A DNA stretch of 64,000 nt from Flagellimonas yonaguniensis (GTDB taxonomy: Bacteria; Bacteroidota; Bacteroidia; Flavobacteriales; Flavobacteriaceae). Of the stretch, positions 1 to 9,346 are shown one piece after another. The stretch spans positions 186,001 through 250,000 of the forward strand of contig NZ_JARFVB010000003.1 in NCBI RefSeq assembly GCF_029193885.1, given 5' to 3'. The notes under the pieces were generated by a model. It did no database searches. It was given only the letters and a program-made list of their open reading frames with translations, and had not been told where the DNA came from. Made by a program: the position numbers and the translations under genes. Position 1 is the stretch's first letter. Each line of letters starts with the position of its first letter.

Positions 1-163
1 TGGCTCCATAGCTTTCAATTATCCCGAGGTCTTCCATCTTTTTTACGCGTTCAGCCACAGCGGGTGGTGTCAACCCGACTTTCCTTCCTATATTGGCAAA
101 TGATTCCCTCGCATTTTGCTGCAAATGGTTCAATATTTGCCAATTCAAGTCATCTATCTTCAT
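1..163 (-). CDS. Lrp/AsnC family transcriptional regulator (N-terminal part, cut by window edge)
   Basis: Reading the minus strand from the ATG at 163 gives about 54 residues of an AsnC-type winged helix-turn-helix: MKIDDLNWQILNHLQQNAR, then FANIGRKVGLTPPAVAERV and KKMEDLGII. This is the classic N-terminal DNA-binding domain of the Lrp/AsnC family; the C-terminal RAM effector-binding domain lies outside the window. Family members bind amino acids or related small molecules and regulate amino-acid metabolism and often their own gene. Two similar repeats lie just upstream (189-238) and are candidate autoregulatory sites. The specific effector cannot be deduced. Confidence 0.88.
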   Translation of the reverse strand, partial: MKIDDLNWQILNHLQQNARESFANIGRKVGLTPPAVAERVKKMEDLGIIESYGA

Positions 164-188
164 ATCTAAAGAAAATTACAACTATTTT

Positions 189-238
189 TTTGTTATCGAA
201 AGTAAAATCGAATAATTGCTTTGTTAACAAAAGTAAAA
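189..238. promoter_or_regulatory. Two direct repeats upstream of the Lrp-type gene, one a perfect palindrome
   Basis: TTTGTTATCGAAAGTAAAA (189-207) and TTTGTTAACAAAAGTAAAA (220-238) match at all but three positions and are 31 bp apart, about three helical turns. The second contains the perfect palindrome TTTGTTAACAAA (220-231). On the minus strand the first repeat provides TACTTTCG, close to the Bacteroidota -7 element TAnnTTTG, and a TTG lies 23 bp further upstream within the second repeat. Position and phasing suit an Lrp-type autoregulatory operator; this is inference. Confidence 0.45.
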
Positions 239-285
239 AAAATTGAATCGTGCTTAATTTTATACTACAAAATTGCTAGAAAAAC

Positions 286-687
286 ATGGAGAGGAGTTCT
301 CTTAATACCCTTGGTGTATACCGTAGATCTTTGGCTCTTCGCGATATGAGCGAGGCGGTCGCGGCTTATTTTGCCCAAAACAGGGAGATTTTGTCCCTGC
401 GCAAAATCGATTCTTTCCGAGATGATATTTCCAAATCCCTTTTGGCCGATGCCGATCTCATCACCAAAGAGGTCGAACAAGCTGCATTGAGCAATTGTCC
501 ATCCGTTCGCATGAGGAGCCTTTCTTACGTAAACATCATGACCCGTAACATTTTGGCCTACTGCAATGGTCTGGAACGTGACGGGGTAAAAGAAAAGGAA
601 TACCTGAACCTTCTTAGAAAAGAGATTCGCATATTCCGGGTTTCCTTTAAAAAGTGGAGAAAGTCCTTGATCAACAAGAACGACTAA
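286..687 (+). CDS. Conserved hypothetical cytoplasmic protein, 133 aa
   Basis: No domain was recognised. The protein has no signal peptide or membrane segment, is rich in Arg, Lys and Leu, and reads as mostly helical. It lies between the divergent Lrp-type gene and the convergent icmF gene, so it is a single-gene unit. Codon use resembles its neighbours. A 71-codon antisense frame overlaps its first half, but the plus-strand frame is longer and more protein-like. The function is unknown. Confidence 0.7.
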   Translation: MERSSLNTLGVYRRSLALRDMSEAVAAYFAQNREILSLRKIDSFRDDISKSLLADADLITKEVEQAALSNCPSVRMRSLSYVNIMTRNILAYCNGLERDGVKEKEYLNLLRKEIRIFRVSFKKWRKSLINKND

Positions 688-693
688 TCCTCC

Positions 694-3600
694 TTACATA
701 TTTCTTCGATACTGCCCTCCCACTTGGAACAACGCTTCGGTTATTTGTCCCAATGAGCAATATTTGGCGGTCTCCATCAATTTTTCAAAAATGTTTTCAT
801 TGTTGATGGCCACTTCCTGTAATTCGTTCAACTGTTTCTTAGCTTCCTCAGCCTCTCGTTTGTGAAGATTTTGCAAGGTCATTATCTGATTTTCCTTTTC
901 TGTTTCCGTAGCCCGGATTACCTCCGCTGGTAAAATGGTCGGCGAACCTTTGGAGCTCAAAAATGTATTTACACCAATGATCGGATATTCCCCAGAGTGC
1001 TTCAAGGTTTCATAATGAAGACTTTCCTCTTGAATTTTGGAACGCTGGTACATGGTTTCCATAGCACCTAGCACGCCGCCTCTTTCCGTAATTCTATCAA
1101 ACTCCATTAAAACGGCCTCTTCTACCAAATCCGTTAGTTCTTCAATGATGAAGGATCCTTGTATTGGGTTTTCATTTTTGGCCAGACCCAATTCTTTGTT
1201 GATGATCAACTGTATGGCCATTGCCCTGCGCACAGATTCTTCAGTAGGTGTGGTAATGGCCTCATCATAGGCATTGGTATGCAAAGAGTTGCAGTTATCA
1301 TAGATTGCATACAAAGCCTGAAGTGTGGTACGGATATCGTTAAAATCGATTTCCTGTGCGTGCAAGCTTCTTCCCGAGGTTTGGATGTGATATTTCAGCA
1401 TTTGCGCCCTAGGGTTGGCCCCATATTTTTCTTTCAAAGCCTTGGACCAAATGCGTCGAGCTACGCGCCCGATAACCGCATATTCTGGATCCACTCCGTT
1501 AGAAAAGAAAAAAGATAAATTGGGACCAAACTTATTAATGTCCATTCCTCGGCTCAAGTAGTATTCCACATAAGTGAACCCATTGGAAAGTGTAAAGGCC
1601 AATTGCGTAATGGGATTGGCACCCGCCTCGGCAATGTGGTATCCCGAAATGGAGACCGAATAGAAATTCCGGACTTGTTGCTCGATAAAATATTCCTGAA
1701 CATCACCCATCAATCGCAAAGCAAACTCAGTCGAGAAAATACAGGTGTTCTGTGCTTGGTCCTCTTTTAAAATATCGGCCTGAACCGTACCACGAACTTG
1801 GTTAAGGGTCTTGTCCTTAATTTCATTATATACTTTACTGGGGAGCACCTGGTCTCCAGTTACGCCCAAGAGCATCAATCCGAGGCCATTGTTCCCTTCG
1901 GGAAGTTCCCCATAATATTTGGGTTGCTCCACCCCTTTCTCATCAAAAATTGCTTTGATTTTGTTTACGACCTCTTTCTCCTGACCATTCTCCTTGATAT
2001 ACTTTTCGCAGTTCTGATCAATGGCAGCATTCATAAAAAAGGCCAACAACATTGGCGCGGGACCATTAATGGTCATACTTACCGAAGTCATTGGGCTACT
2101 CAGGTCGAATCCTGAATAGAGTTTTTTGGCATCGTCCAAACAGCAGATAGACACCCCTGCATTCCCAATTTTCCCATAGATATCAGGTCGATGGTCAGGA
2201 TCGTTTCCGTACAAGGTCACCGAATCAAAAGCGGTGGACAAACGTTTTGCCGGCATATCCATACTCACATAATGGAATCGGCGGTTGGTCCGCTCTGGTC
2301 CACCTTCTCCTGCAAACATTCGGGTTGGGTCCTCCCCTTCCCTTTTAAAAGGATACAGCCCCGCAGTGTATGGAAATTCCCCTGGTACATTCTCTTGTAG
2401 GATCCATTGTAAAATATCGCCCCATGCCTTGTACTTGGGCAAGGACACTTTCGGAATCTGACTGTGCGACAATGATTCTGTATGGGTTTTAATGTTGACT
2501 TCCCTGTCCCGTACTTTAAAGGAATAGATATCCGCCTTGTAGCGGTCGACTTTTTCTTTCCATTGTAGAATGACCTCCCAATTATGGGGATTCAAATGCA
2601 TTTTCACTCGATCAAATTCCTTAATGAGGAGGTTGGTTAATTCCTTGGATTCCTCACTTTTGATATGCTTCTCGATTTCCACTTCATTTAAGCCAGATTT
2701 ATCCAAAAACAAATCTTCTGCCTCTTCTTGATCCATTTCCAATACGGATGCCAACGTCAAAAAGACACCATAAAGCTTTTGGGCCATTTTCCCTTGTTCC
2801 TTCACATTGGCATCATAACTCCTATTATTTTCAGCTATTTCTGATAAATATCGGGTACGGGATGGCGGAATCACATAAATCTTCTCCGACATTTCTTGGG
2901 TAATCTCAATAGTGGAATTCAATGTAGAGCCTGCTTTCTCTACCAAGATATCCATTACTTTTTTGTAAAGACTGTTCATCCCAGGATCATTGAACTGCGA
3001 AGCAATGGTCCCAAAAATGGGAAGTTCCTCTTCATTGGTGTGCCATAATCCGTGGTTACGGACATATTGTTTTTTTACATCACGAATGGCATCCAAAGCG
3101 CCACGTTTATCAAACTTATTGATGGCAACGATATCGGCGAAGTCCAGCATATCTATTTTCTCCAATTGCGTGGCCGCACCAAACTCGGGCGTCATCACAT
3201 AGAGCGATACATCGCTATGCTCCAATATTTCGGTATCAGATTGACCGATTCCCGAGGTTTCCAAAATAATTAAGTCATATTGTGCCGCTTTCAGCACTTG
3301 AACGGCCTCAGCTACATACTTTGACAAGGCCAAATTGGACTGCCGCGTGGCCAAAGAGCGCATATACACTCTATCACTGTTGATGGCGTTCATCCGTATC
3401 CTATCGCCCAAAAGGGCTCCGCCCGTTTTTCGTTTAGAAGGATCCACGGAAACAATTCCGATGTGTTTATCTGGGAAATCCATCAAAAATCGGCGCACCA
3501 ATTCATCCACTAAACTGGACTTACCGGCCCCACCCGTCCCTGTGATTCCCAAAACGGGAACACTATTTTCTTCTTTTTCAATGACAGGCTGATATTTTTC

Positions 3601-4152
3601 AAACTCTTCGTGACGGTTTTCCGCTAAAGAAATCAACCGCGCCAAAGTGTTGGGATGCTTTGCTTCCAGCTCGCTTTCCAAAGTTTTTCCTTTGATAAGA
3701 TTTAAATCAGGAACAGTGGTATCACATCGCTCCACCAAATCATTGATCATACCCTGAAGACCCATTTCCCGACCATCATCCGGGGAATAAATCCGTTCTA
3801 TTCCATAATCCATCAGTTCCTTGATCTCCTCCGGAAGAATAACACCACCGCCTCCACCAAAAATTTTGATGTGACCTGCTCTTCTTTCCTTCAACAAATC
3901 GAACATGTATTTGAAATATTCATTATGCCCGCCTTGGTACGAAGTCATTGCAATGGCATTTGCATCTTCTTCAATGGCGCAATCCACCACTTCGGCCACA
4001 CTCCTATCATGCCCTAAATGAATTACCTCTACCCCTGTGGCCTGAATGATTCTTCTCATAATATTGATGGCCGCATCATGTCCATCAAACAGGGAGGCTG
4101 CGGTAACAATTCTGATTTTATGTTTAGGCTTATAGGGTTTAATTTGTTCCAT
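694..4152 (-). CDS. icmF: Fused isobutyryl-CoA mutase IcmF (adenosylcobalamin-dependent mutase with built-in G-protein chaperone)
   Basis: The 1152-residue protein has the IcmF order. A B12-binding domain comes first (residues 12-140, DGHDAAI with the cobalt-ligand His near 25). A MeaB/ArgK-like GTPase follows (P-loop GTGGAGKSS at 204-212, NKFD at 345-348). The TIM-barrel mutase domain begins near 565. It interconverts isobutyryl- and n-butyryl-CoA and uses GTP to protect its cofactor. Phe near 602 (LYPFKREG) and Gln near 801 (QAQNTCIF) sit where methylmalonyl-CoA mutase has Tyr89 and Arg207, favouring isobutyryl-CoA. The frame stays open to a TTG-like upstream extension at 4281, but ATG 4152 ([10 protein letters not shown]) directly precedes the conserved domain and was chosen. 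Divergent from purU; no B12 riboswitch is seen in the 142-bp gap. Confidence 0.93.
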   Translation of the reverse strand: MEQIKPYKPKHKIRIVTAASLFDGHDAAINIMRRIIQATGVEVIHLGHDRSVAEVVDCAIEEDANAIAMTSYQGGHNEYFKYMFDLLKERRAGHIKIFGGGGGVILPEEIKELMDYGIERIYSPDDGREMGLQGMINDLVERCDTTVPDLNLIKGKTLESELEAKHPNTLARLISLAENRHEEFEKYQPVIEKEENSVPVLGITGTGGAGKSSLVDELVRRFLMDFPDKHIGIVSVDPSKRKTGGALLGDRIRMNAINSDRVYMRSLATRQSNLALSKYVAEAVQVLKAAQYDLIILETSGIGQSDTEILEHSDVSLYVMTPEFGAATQLEKIDMLDFADIVAINKFDKRGALDAIRDVKKQYVRNHGLWHTNEEELPIFGTIASQFNDPGMNSLYKKVMDILVEKAGSTLNSTIEITQEMSEKIYVIPPSRTRYLSEIAENNRSYDANVKEQGKMAQKLYGVFLTLASVLEMDQEEAEDLFLDKSGLNEVEIEKHIKSEESKELTNLLIKEFDRVKMHLNPHNWEVILQWKEKVDRYKADIYSFKVRDREVNIKTHTESLSHSQIPKVSLPKYKAWGDILQWILQENVPGEFPYTAGLYPFKREGEDPTRMFAGEGGPERTNRRFHYVSMDMPAKRLSTAFDSVTLYGNDPDHRPDIYGKIGNAGVSICCLDDAKKLYSGFDLSSPMTSVSMTINGPAPMLLAFFMNAAIDQNCEKYIKENGQEKEVVNKIKAIFDEKGVEQPKYYGELPEGNNGLGLMLLGVTGDQVLPSKVYNEIKDKTLNQVRGTVQADILKEDQAQNTCIFSTEFALRLMGDVQEYFIEQQVRNFYSVSISGYHIAEAGANPITQLAFTLSNGFTYVEYYLSRGMDINKFGPNLSFFFSNGVDPEYAVIGRVARRIWSKALKEKYGANPRAQMLKYHIQTSGRSLHAQEIDFNDIRTTLQALYAIYDNCNSLHTNAYDEAITTPTEESVRRAMAIQLIINKELGLAKNENPIQGSFIIEELTDLVEEAVLMEFDRITERGGVLGAMETMYQRSKIQEESLHYETLKHSGEYPIIGVNTFLSSKGSPTILPAEVIRATETEKENQIMTLQNLHKREAEEAKKQLNELQEVAINNENIFEKLMETAKYCSLGQITEALFQVGGQYRRNM

Positions 4153-4244
4153 CTGCAATAAAGGGTCTGAATTTGCACTGCAATTTACAGAAAATGCAAC
4201 TGAAAATTGGTTTTGATTAAGATTATACAAAAAACAATAAAAGT

Positions 4245-4276
4245 TTGGGCTTCCCTTTTTGAATACTATAATTTTA
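4245..4276 (+). promoter_or_regulatory. Probable purU promoter
   Basis: TTG (4245-4247), a 21-bp spacer and TAATTTTA (4269-4276) match the Bacteroidota promoter form TTG-N17..23-TAnnTTTG at all but the last base. Transcription would start near 4283, which makes ATG 4286 nearly leaderless and supports ATG 4295 as the purU start. Confidence 0.4.
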
Positions 4277-4294
4277 TCCATCTAAATGTGTCCA

Positions 4295-5143
4295 ATGAAA
4301 CTGACCATTCTCATCAACTGCCCCGACCAATCGGGAATCATCCGATCCGTGACTACTTTCATCCATCAACAGAAGGGAAACGTGGTTTATTTGGACCAGC
4401 ATGTGGACAAACAGGCTGGTGTTTTTTTTATGCGTTTGAAAAGTGAATTTGAGCAGGAATTGGACCTATCAAAATTCAAAGAAGATTTTGGACAAGAATT
4501 GGCTACTGGGTTTAAGATGGAATGGGACGCCTACACCGATGTTTACCGACCCAAAATGGCCATTTTCGTCTCCAAGTACAATCATTGCCTATATGATTTA
4601 TTGAGCCGATACAACTCCGGTGAATTATCGGTGGATATCCCTTTTATTTTGAGCAACCACAAGGACCTGGAATATGTGGCGGAGCAGTTTGATATTCCCT
4701 ATTATCATATTCCCGTGACCAAAGCGACCAAGGCTGAAGCAGAGGACAAACAATTGGAACTTTTGGAGCAGTACGAGGTGGATTTTATTGTTTTGGCGAG
4801 GTATATGCAGATTGTATCACCAAAAGTGATCGATGTGTTCCCACAGAAAATCATCAATATCCACCATTCCTTCTTGCCAGCCTTTGCAGGGGCAAAACCC
4901 TATCACGCTGCTTTTGAAAGAGGTGTAAAGATCATCGGTGCCACCAGCCATTATGTTACCGAAGATTTGGATGCTGGCCCTATTATAGAGCAAGATGTCA
5001 CTATGGTTTCACATACCCATTCTGTCAACGATTTTATAGCCAAAGGAAGGGACTTGGAACGTATTGTTCTTTCCCGGGCCGTGCAGCTCCACGTAGCGCG
5101 TAAAACCATGGTCTACAATAACAAGACCGTTATTTTTTCTTAG
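4295..5143 (+). CDS. purU: Formyltetrahydrofolate deformylase
   Basis: PurU hydrolyses 10-formyl-tetrahydrofolate to formate and tetrahydrofolate in the cytoplasm, balancing one-carbon pools and feeding formate to purine synthesis. The first 80 residues form an ACT domain (ILINCPDQSGIIRSV). A formyltransferase fold follows with the motif INIHHSFLPAF and, further on, GATSHYVTEDLDAGPII, where the last Asp is catalytic in the family. The length (282 aa) is normal. ATG 4286 is an alternative start giving three extra residues; 4295 (MKLTILINCPDQ) fits relatives better. The gene is divergent from icmF and converges on the end of the amylase operon. Confidence 0.96.
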   Translation: MKLTILINCPDQSGIIRSVTTFIHQQKGNVVYLDQHVDKQAGVFFMRLKSEFEQELDLSKFKEDFGQELATGFKMEWDAYTDVYRPKMAIFVSKYNHCLYDLLSRYNSGELSVDIPFILSNHKDLEYVAEQFDIPYYHIPVTKATKAEAEDKQLELLEQYEVDFIVLARYMQIVSPKVIDVFPQKIINIHHSFLPAFAGAKPYHAAFERGVKIIGATSHYVTEDLDAGPIIEQDVTMVSHTHSVNDFIAKGRDLERIVLSRAVQLHVARKTMVYNNKTVIFS

Positions 5144-5149
5144 TTACAA

Positions 5150-5177
5150 GAAAAAAATAGGGGCAAAAAGCCCCTAT
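5150..5177 (-). terminator. Rho-independent terminator at the end of the minus-strand maltodextrin operon
   Basis: ATAGGGGC (5157-5164) and GCCCCTAT (5170-5177) form a perfect 8-bp stem with a 5-nt loop. On the minus strand it is followed by a run of eight T (5150-5157). It lies 24 bp beyond the last gene of the operon and has no T-run in the purU direction, so it serves the minus strand. Confidence 0.85.
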
Positions 5178-5200
5178 CTCAACTAAACTAAAAGACCATT

Positions 5201-5911
5201 TTAAGGATTGGTCCTAAACTCAAAAATTTCTGATGTGGAACTATTTCCTGCACTATCCACAGTAACCACTTGCCAATAATAAACCGTATCGGCACCAATC
5301 GTGGCCTCAAAACTATTTGTGTCCGTTTCTCCTATAATCGAGGTAGGAGGACTTAACGTATCCAGATAAAGTATGTAGGACAAGGCATCTCCGTCCAAAT
5401 CGGCTCCCTCCCACTCAAAGTTGATAGTTCCGGCATTAATGGCCTTTCCCATTTCCGGATAGGGTTCGTATGCTGGAAAAGGAGCATAATTTTCCACTGC
5501 AGCTCCCGCATTGTAAAAGCGCCAGGTTGTACTTGAAGCAGTTTCATTGGTTCCATCAGCACTGGAAACAACTGCCCAAGAATAGGCAGTTCCTCGTTCC
5601 AACATCAACTGGATGTCGGTATTTGCCGTTGTGGATGAACTTTCGGCCCCAGTTTCCAGATTGGTCAACAAAAGCGTATATGAGTCCGTATTTTCGGAAG
5701 CTGTCCATTCAAAAGTGACCTGGCTCTCAGTTTCGGAAACCAACACTCCTTCTGTACACTCCTCGTTGTTATCTGGATAAATCAATGTGGCTGCCGAAGG
5801 AGCTGGTACTTCTGGCTCAGGTTCAGGTGGTGTAGGATCATCTCCACCACCTCCACATGAAAATAGTGGCAACACCATAAAAAGAACGAGATATTTATAG
5901 ACTATTTTCAT
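5201..5911 (-). CDS. Surface-type lipoprotein with two fibronectin III-like modules
   Basis: The 236-residue precursor starts with a signal peptide and lipobox LFSC (Cys 19) followed by an acidic/proline linker, typical of Bacteroidota lipoproteins sent to the outer leaflet. Two beta-sandwich modules follow (about 40-130 and 145-236), with FnIII-like signatures such as YTLLLTNLETG, TAYSWAVVS and VYYWQVVTVDSAGN. Its ATG overlaps the stop region of the upstream amylase gene by 4 bp, so the two are translationally coupled. It occupies the place of SusF-type accessory proteins and probably helps bind glucan or hold the amylase, although no starch-binding motif is recognisable. Confidence 0.85.
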   Translation of the reverse strand: MKIVYKYLVLFMVLPLFSCGGGGDDPTPPEPEPEVPAPSAATLIYPDNNEECTEGVLVSETESQVTFEWTASENTDSYTLLLTNLETGAESSSTTANTDIQLMLERGTAYSWAVVSSADGTNETASSTTWRFYNAGAAVENYAPFPAYEPYPEMGKAINAGTINFEWEGADLDGDALSYILYLDTLSPPTSIIGETDTNSFEATIGADTVYYWQVVTVDSAGNSSTSEIFEFRTNP

Positions 5912-8900
5912 TGCTTCATGATTTTAAATTCATGTGACGTTTCTTTGCCCAACACCTTAATAAAGTACATTCCATTGGCAAAACCAGATAGGTCAATGGC
6001 CAATTTCCCAAACTGCGCTTCGGTACTTGTGGAAAAATGAAGTCTTCCGTTCAAATCAAAAACTTGAACGTTCATTTTTTCATCGGTATCAAAACCAAGG
6101 TCCACCGACACCATATTCGCATCCACTATAGGATTGGGATAAGCTGTTGCCTTATCCGTTAGCAAAAGTGTTTCTTCAAACATTCCCTGACAATCCAAAT
6201 TGGTAGATACCTTTACTTTGTTTACGGATTGATCCAGTTTCAGTTCGAATGAATTTTTGGATGTTAGATACACCTCATCATTGATTTGAATATTATAAAA
6301 ATCCGAACCCTTGAGCTCCAAGGAAAGTATATCACTATTCTTGTTTACATTAGAATATACTTCCAAGGACTCAGGTTCTGTAATGGTCAATGCATAGCAT
6401 TGCTGGTAGTCTGATTGTCCTGAAACTGTGATACAAAGTTCATAGCTTCCTGCTGATAAATTTTCAAAAACAGCCTCATCCTCGAAATTGGTGGACTCCT
6501 CTGTATCTCCTGACAATGTAGCTAAATATGCGAGCGACTCCACAGCAGTCACAACTATGCTTCCATTGTTGCTTCCCCTACAGGTTTCGCTACTGGTCAT
6601 TACGGTAAAGTTGTCCTCTGGCAAGGAGAAAATCTCACATCCATCCACATTTACAACTACACCAAGGGTTGAGCCCGGGCAAAGATCGTTGGCATCAACA
6701 ACCCCATCGGAATCTTCATCTGGTGGATTGTCATTCGGAAACAAACTGGTCGGGTTATTACCAAAAATACGGTACTCGCCCGGTGCCAAAACCAAGGGTT
6801 CGTTTACATCGACAACGACATGTTTTAGGTTGTAGGCCAAAAACTCGTACCAAACGCCTGTTTCTTGAAATTTGGGGTCGATTTCCTGTTCTTCCACTCC
6901 AAAGTTCCCCACAATCGTGACGTAACCAATTTCATCCACACCAGCTGAAGCATTGGTCAAATGAATGGTTTTTAAGCCTGTGGAACTATCCACATCCAAC
7001 AAAAAATCAGAAGTTTCAAAAATGGGTTCTTCCACCGCCAATAGATTTAGGTCGGACCATGTGTCGTAAACATCCCTTCTTTCGGCATTGTCAAAATAAT
7101 CCCATCGGATGGGCTTGTTTCCGATTCTCCCATTATAATCTATGGAATAATCGTATCCCAGTTCCCCGAATTGCCAAATCATTTTGGGTCCTGGAATGGT
7201 AAAGAAGAAGGCTCCTGCCAGTTCCAATCTGTCCAAGGCAGTAGAAAGCTCCTGTATATTGTAGTCTCCCGATGCATTACCGTAGTTTAGGTTGCGATAC
7301 ATCATTCGTTCCTCATCATGACTTTCCATATAAGAAACGTTGGAAGGAACCGTCCAGTTTCGATTTAGATAGGACACCCATGAAAAATCAGAGCTGTCGT
7401 TCCAACCCATGGATGCCTTACTGTACGTACCATTGAGATTACCCCACAACAAAATTCCCTTTCCTTCATCCAAGCGATATTCCGCCCATTCGGTTTCTTC
7501 CTCGTTGGTTCCCAAATGCTCAAAGATGACCAAGAAGTCTTCATTGACTTCCCATTGATAGTCCGCATATTCTTTGAGCACGGCAACCCTATCGGCCTGA
7601 TAGCTGCCCGTACAGCCTTCATCCGAAGCTGTGCAATTTTGGGTAAAGCCTTTGGTCAAATCCCATCGATAGCCATCAATATTATATTCCTCGATCCAGT
7701 ATTGCGTAACGCGCTTTACATAATCTTGGGTTGCTTGTTGGCTATGATTGAAATCGTTGAAAACATTATAGGAATGGGTAGGTTCTGCATTGAAAAACGG
7801 GCTATCTCCACTGGCTACACCTCCATAACCACCATTGTCCGTGTTCCAAAGTCTATAATATGGGTTTTGACCCGTAGCATGATTGAAAACGACATCCAAA
7901 ATTACGGCCATGCCCCTTCCGTGACATTCATCCACCAATTGTTTGAAGGCTTCGGCATTACCATAATATTTATCCAAGGCCATGTGGAATGATGGGTTAT
8001 ATCCCCAGCTTTCATTTCCATCAAATTCGGAAACAGGCATAAGCTCGATGGCATTTACACCTAATTCCTGTAAATAATCCAATCGGGCACGAACGGCATC
8101 GAAACTGTGCAGTTCATCAAAATCCCTGATCAACAATTCGTAAACGACCAAATCGGTCTTACTTGGCAGTGCCACGGCATTGTTTGCCCAATTATATTCC
8201 GGGTCTCCCGTTCTGAGTACCGTAACGGCATGTTCTGTTTGTCCTATGGGGTACGCCGGTAGATTTGGATAGGTAACATTGTTGATGTAAGCGTCATTGT
8301 CTTCATCCAAAATAAGAGTGGAATATGGGTCGGCCACCGTAATTCCACCATCCACCACATATTGATACATATGGTTGGTTTGTGGAGTCAGTCCTGTCAA
8401 CTCAATCCAAAATCGGTCCTGCCCACTATCCTTTTTCAGCAAATAGTCATCTCCAATGGTCCAATTATTAAAATCCCCGATAAGATGGACTACTTCTTTC
8501 CCTGGCGCATAAAGCACCAATGTAGCCGATGTATCATCATTAGGATCCAGATTGATACCATCAACCATACCATTGGGAACGGCCTCCTCCTCTACACTGA
8601 CCACAACCATGAAATTTTCGGTACGGGTTTCCCCTCCACTTTCGGCTTCCAAGGTGTACTGTGAATTTTCTGTGATGTTTACATGATCGTAGGCATATTC
8701 GGTTCCATTGGATGTATCCACGATGTTACCATTGATAGTCAAGGTGAAATCTGCTGCTATGGAGCTTGATGCCACTATGGATAGATCATCCCCAGGGTTC
8801 AACAAGGTCAAACTTTCCGCAGGACTGTTCAATTGCAATTGAAAGGTTCCCACATCAAAAAAGAAATCGTCACAACTATTGTCCTTGAGTTCCTGATCAC

Positions 8901-9270
8901 CTGCAGCATTTCGAAAGACCATTCCCATTTGGGTAGCATTATCGGCCTGCTCTACAGTTAACCCATAATAGGTTTCGGGTACAAAGGTGATGCTCCAAGT
9001 CCCGTCTCCATTATCGGACATTTCACCAACACCATCATCCTGACCCCAATTTCCAATGACCGTGGTCCATGGATCAACATCGGTGCCAATGCCTGAATGA
9101 AGATAGACCTTGCCCGGATTTGACAATCCATTACAATCCGTTTCATTGCTATTGGCATCTACGGTAACCGTAATTTCTTGATCCACGGCAAAAGGATAGG
9201 GCTGTATGGTTACTTGGGACCAAGAGGCCATGCTCCATATCAAAAACCCGAAAAGTAAAAATTTCTTCAT
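5908..9270 (-). CDS. Secreted GH13 alpha-amylase family enzyme with T9SS sorting domain
   Basis: The 1120-residue protein has a signal peptide cut near WSQ, N-terminal beta-sandwich modules, an E-set/CBM48-like domain (GDFNNWTIGDD, about 255-330) and a GH13 barrel. All four GH13 regions are visible: DVVFNH (~460), GYRWDLTKGF with the nucleophile Asp (~537), IFEHLG with the acid/base Glu (~583) and ESHDEER (~651). A short Asp-rich TSP3-like element (DEDSDGVVDANDLCPG) and SprB-like repeat material follow. The last ~75 residues begin AYPNP and end FIKVLG...KIMKQ, a type A sorting domain for type IX secretion to the cell surface or medium. It should open starch or maltodextrins for SusCD. A 12-bp hairpin precedes the gene (9289-9315). 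Confidence 0.93.
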   Translation of the reverse strand: MKKFLLFGFLIWSMASWSQVTIQPYPFAVDQEITVTVDANSNETDCNGLSNPGKVYLHSGIGTDVDPWTTVIGNWGQDDGVGEMSDNGDGTWSITFVPETYYGLTVEQADNATQMGMVFRNAAGDQELKDNSCDDFFFDVGTFQLQLNSPAESLTLLNPGDDLSIVASSSIAADFTLTINGNIVDTSNGTEYAYDHVNITENSQYTLEAESGGETRTENFMVVVSVEEEAVPNGMVDGINLDPNDDTSATLVLYAPGKEVVHLIGDFNNWTIGDDYLLKKDSGQDRFWIELTGLTPQTNHMYQYVVDGGITVADPYSTLILDEDNDAYINNVTYPNLPAYPIGQTEHAVTVLRTGDPEYNWANNAVALPSKTDLVVYELLIRDFDELHSFDAVRARLDYLQELGVNAIELMPVSEFDGNESWGYNPSFHMALDKYYGNAEAFKQLVDECHGRGMAVILDVVFNHATGQNPYYRLWNTDNGGYGGVASGDSPFFNAEPTHSYNVFNDFNHSQQATQDYVKRVTQYWIEEYNIDGYRWDLTKGFTQNCTASDEGCTGSYQADRVAVLKEYADYQWEVNEDFLVIFEHLGTNEEETEWAEYRLDEGKGILLWGNLNGTYSKASMGWNDSSDFSWVSYLNRNWTVPSNVSYMESHDEERMMYRNLNYGNASGDYNIQELSTALDRLELAGAFFFTIPGPKMIWQFGELGYDYSIDYNGRIGNKPIRWDYFDNAERRDVYDTWSDLNLLAVEEPIFETSDFLLDVDSSTGLKTIHLTNASAGVDEIGYVTIVGNFGVEEQEIDPKFQETGVWYEFLAYNLKHVVVDVNEPLVLAPGEYRIFGNNPTSLFPNDNPPDEDSDGVVDANDLCPGSTLGVVVNVDGCEIFSLPEDNFTVMTSSETCRGSNNGSIVVTAVESLAYLATLSGDTEESTNFEDEAVFENLSAGSYELCITVSGQSDYQQCYALTITEPESLEVYSNVNKNSDILSLELKGSDFYNIQINDEVYLTSKNSFELKLDQSVNKVKVSTNLDCQGMFEETLLLTDKATAYPNPIVDANMVSVDLGFDTDEKMNVQVFDLNGRLHFSTSTEAQFGKLAIDLSGFANGMYFIKVLGKETSHEFKIMKQ

Positions 9271-9288
9271 GCTGATTATTTATAAATA

Positions 9289-9315
9289 AAGGGAAACGGC
9301 CAAGCCATTCCCCTT
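9289..9315 (-). repeat. Intercistronic hairpin between the SusE-like gene and the amylase gene
   Basis: AAGGGAAACGGC (9289-9300) and GCCATTCCCCTT (9304-9315) pair over 12 bp with a 3-nt loop; as RNA the stem includes two G-U pairs. It lies in the 76-bp gap between two same-strand genes. On the minus strand it is followed by TATTTATAAATAA, which is U-rich but not a clean U-run. It could act as a partial terminator or an mRNA-stabilising or processing element. Confidence 0.6.
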
Positions 9316-9346
9316 CATCTTTTTATTTACAAAAAGGGGCTCTTAC

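Noticed and set aside
4153..4281. 43-residue N-terminal extension of IcmF
   Set aside because: The extra residues are unlike the family and ATG 4152 starts directly before the B12-binding domain.
4153..4285. Possible cobalamin riboswitch before the B12-dependent icmF gene
   Set aside because: The gap is only about 140 bp, no B12-box-like conserved core is seen, and a simple promoter for purU accounts for part of it.
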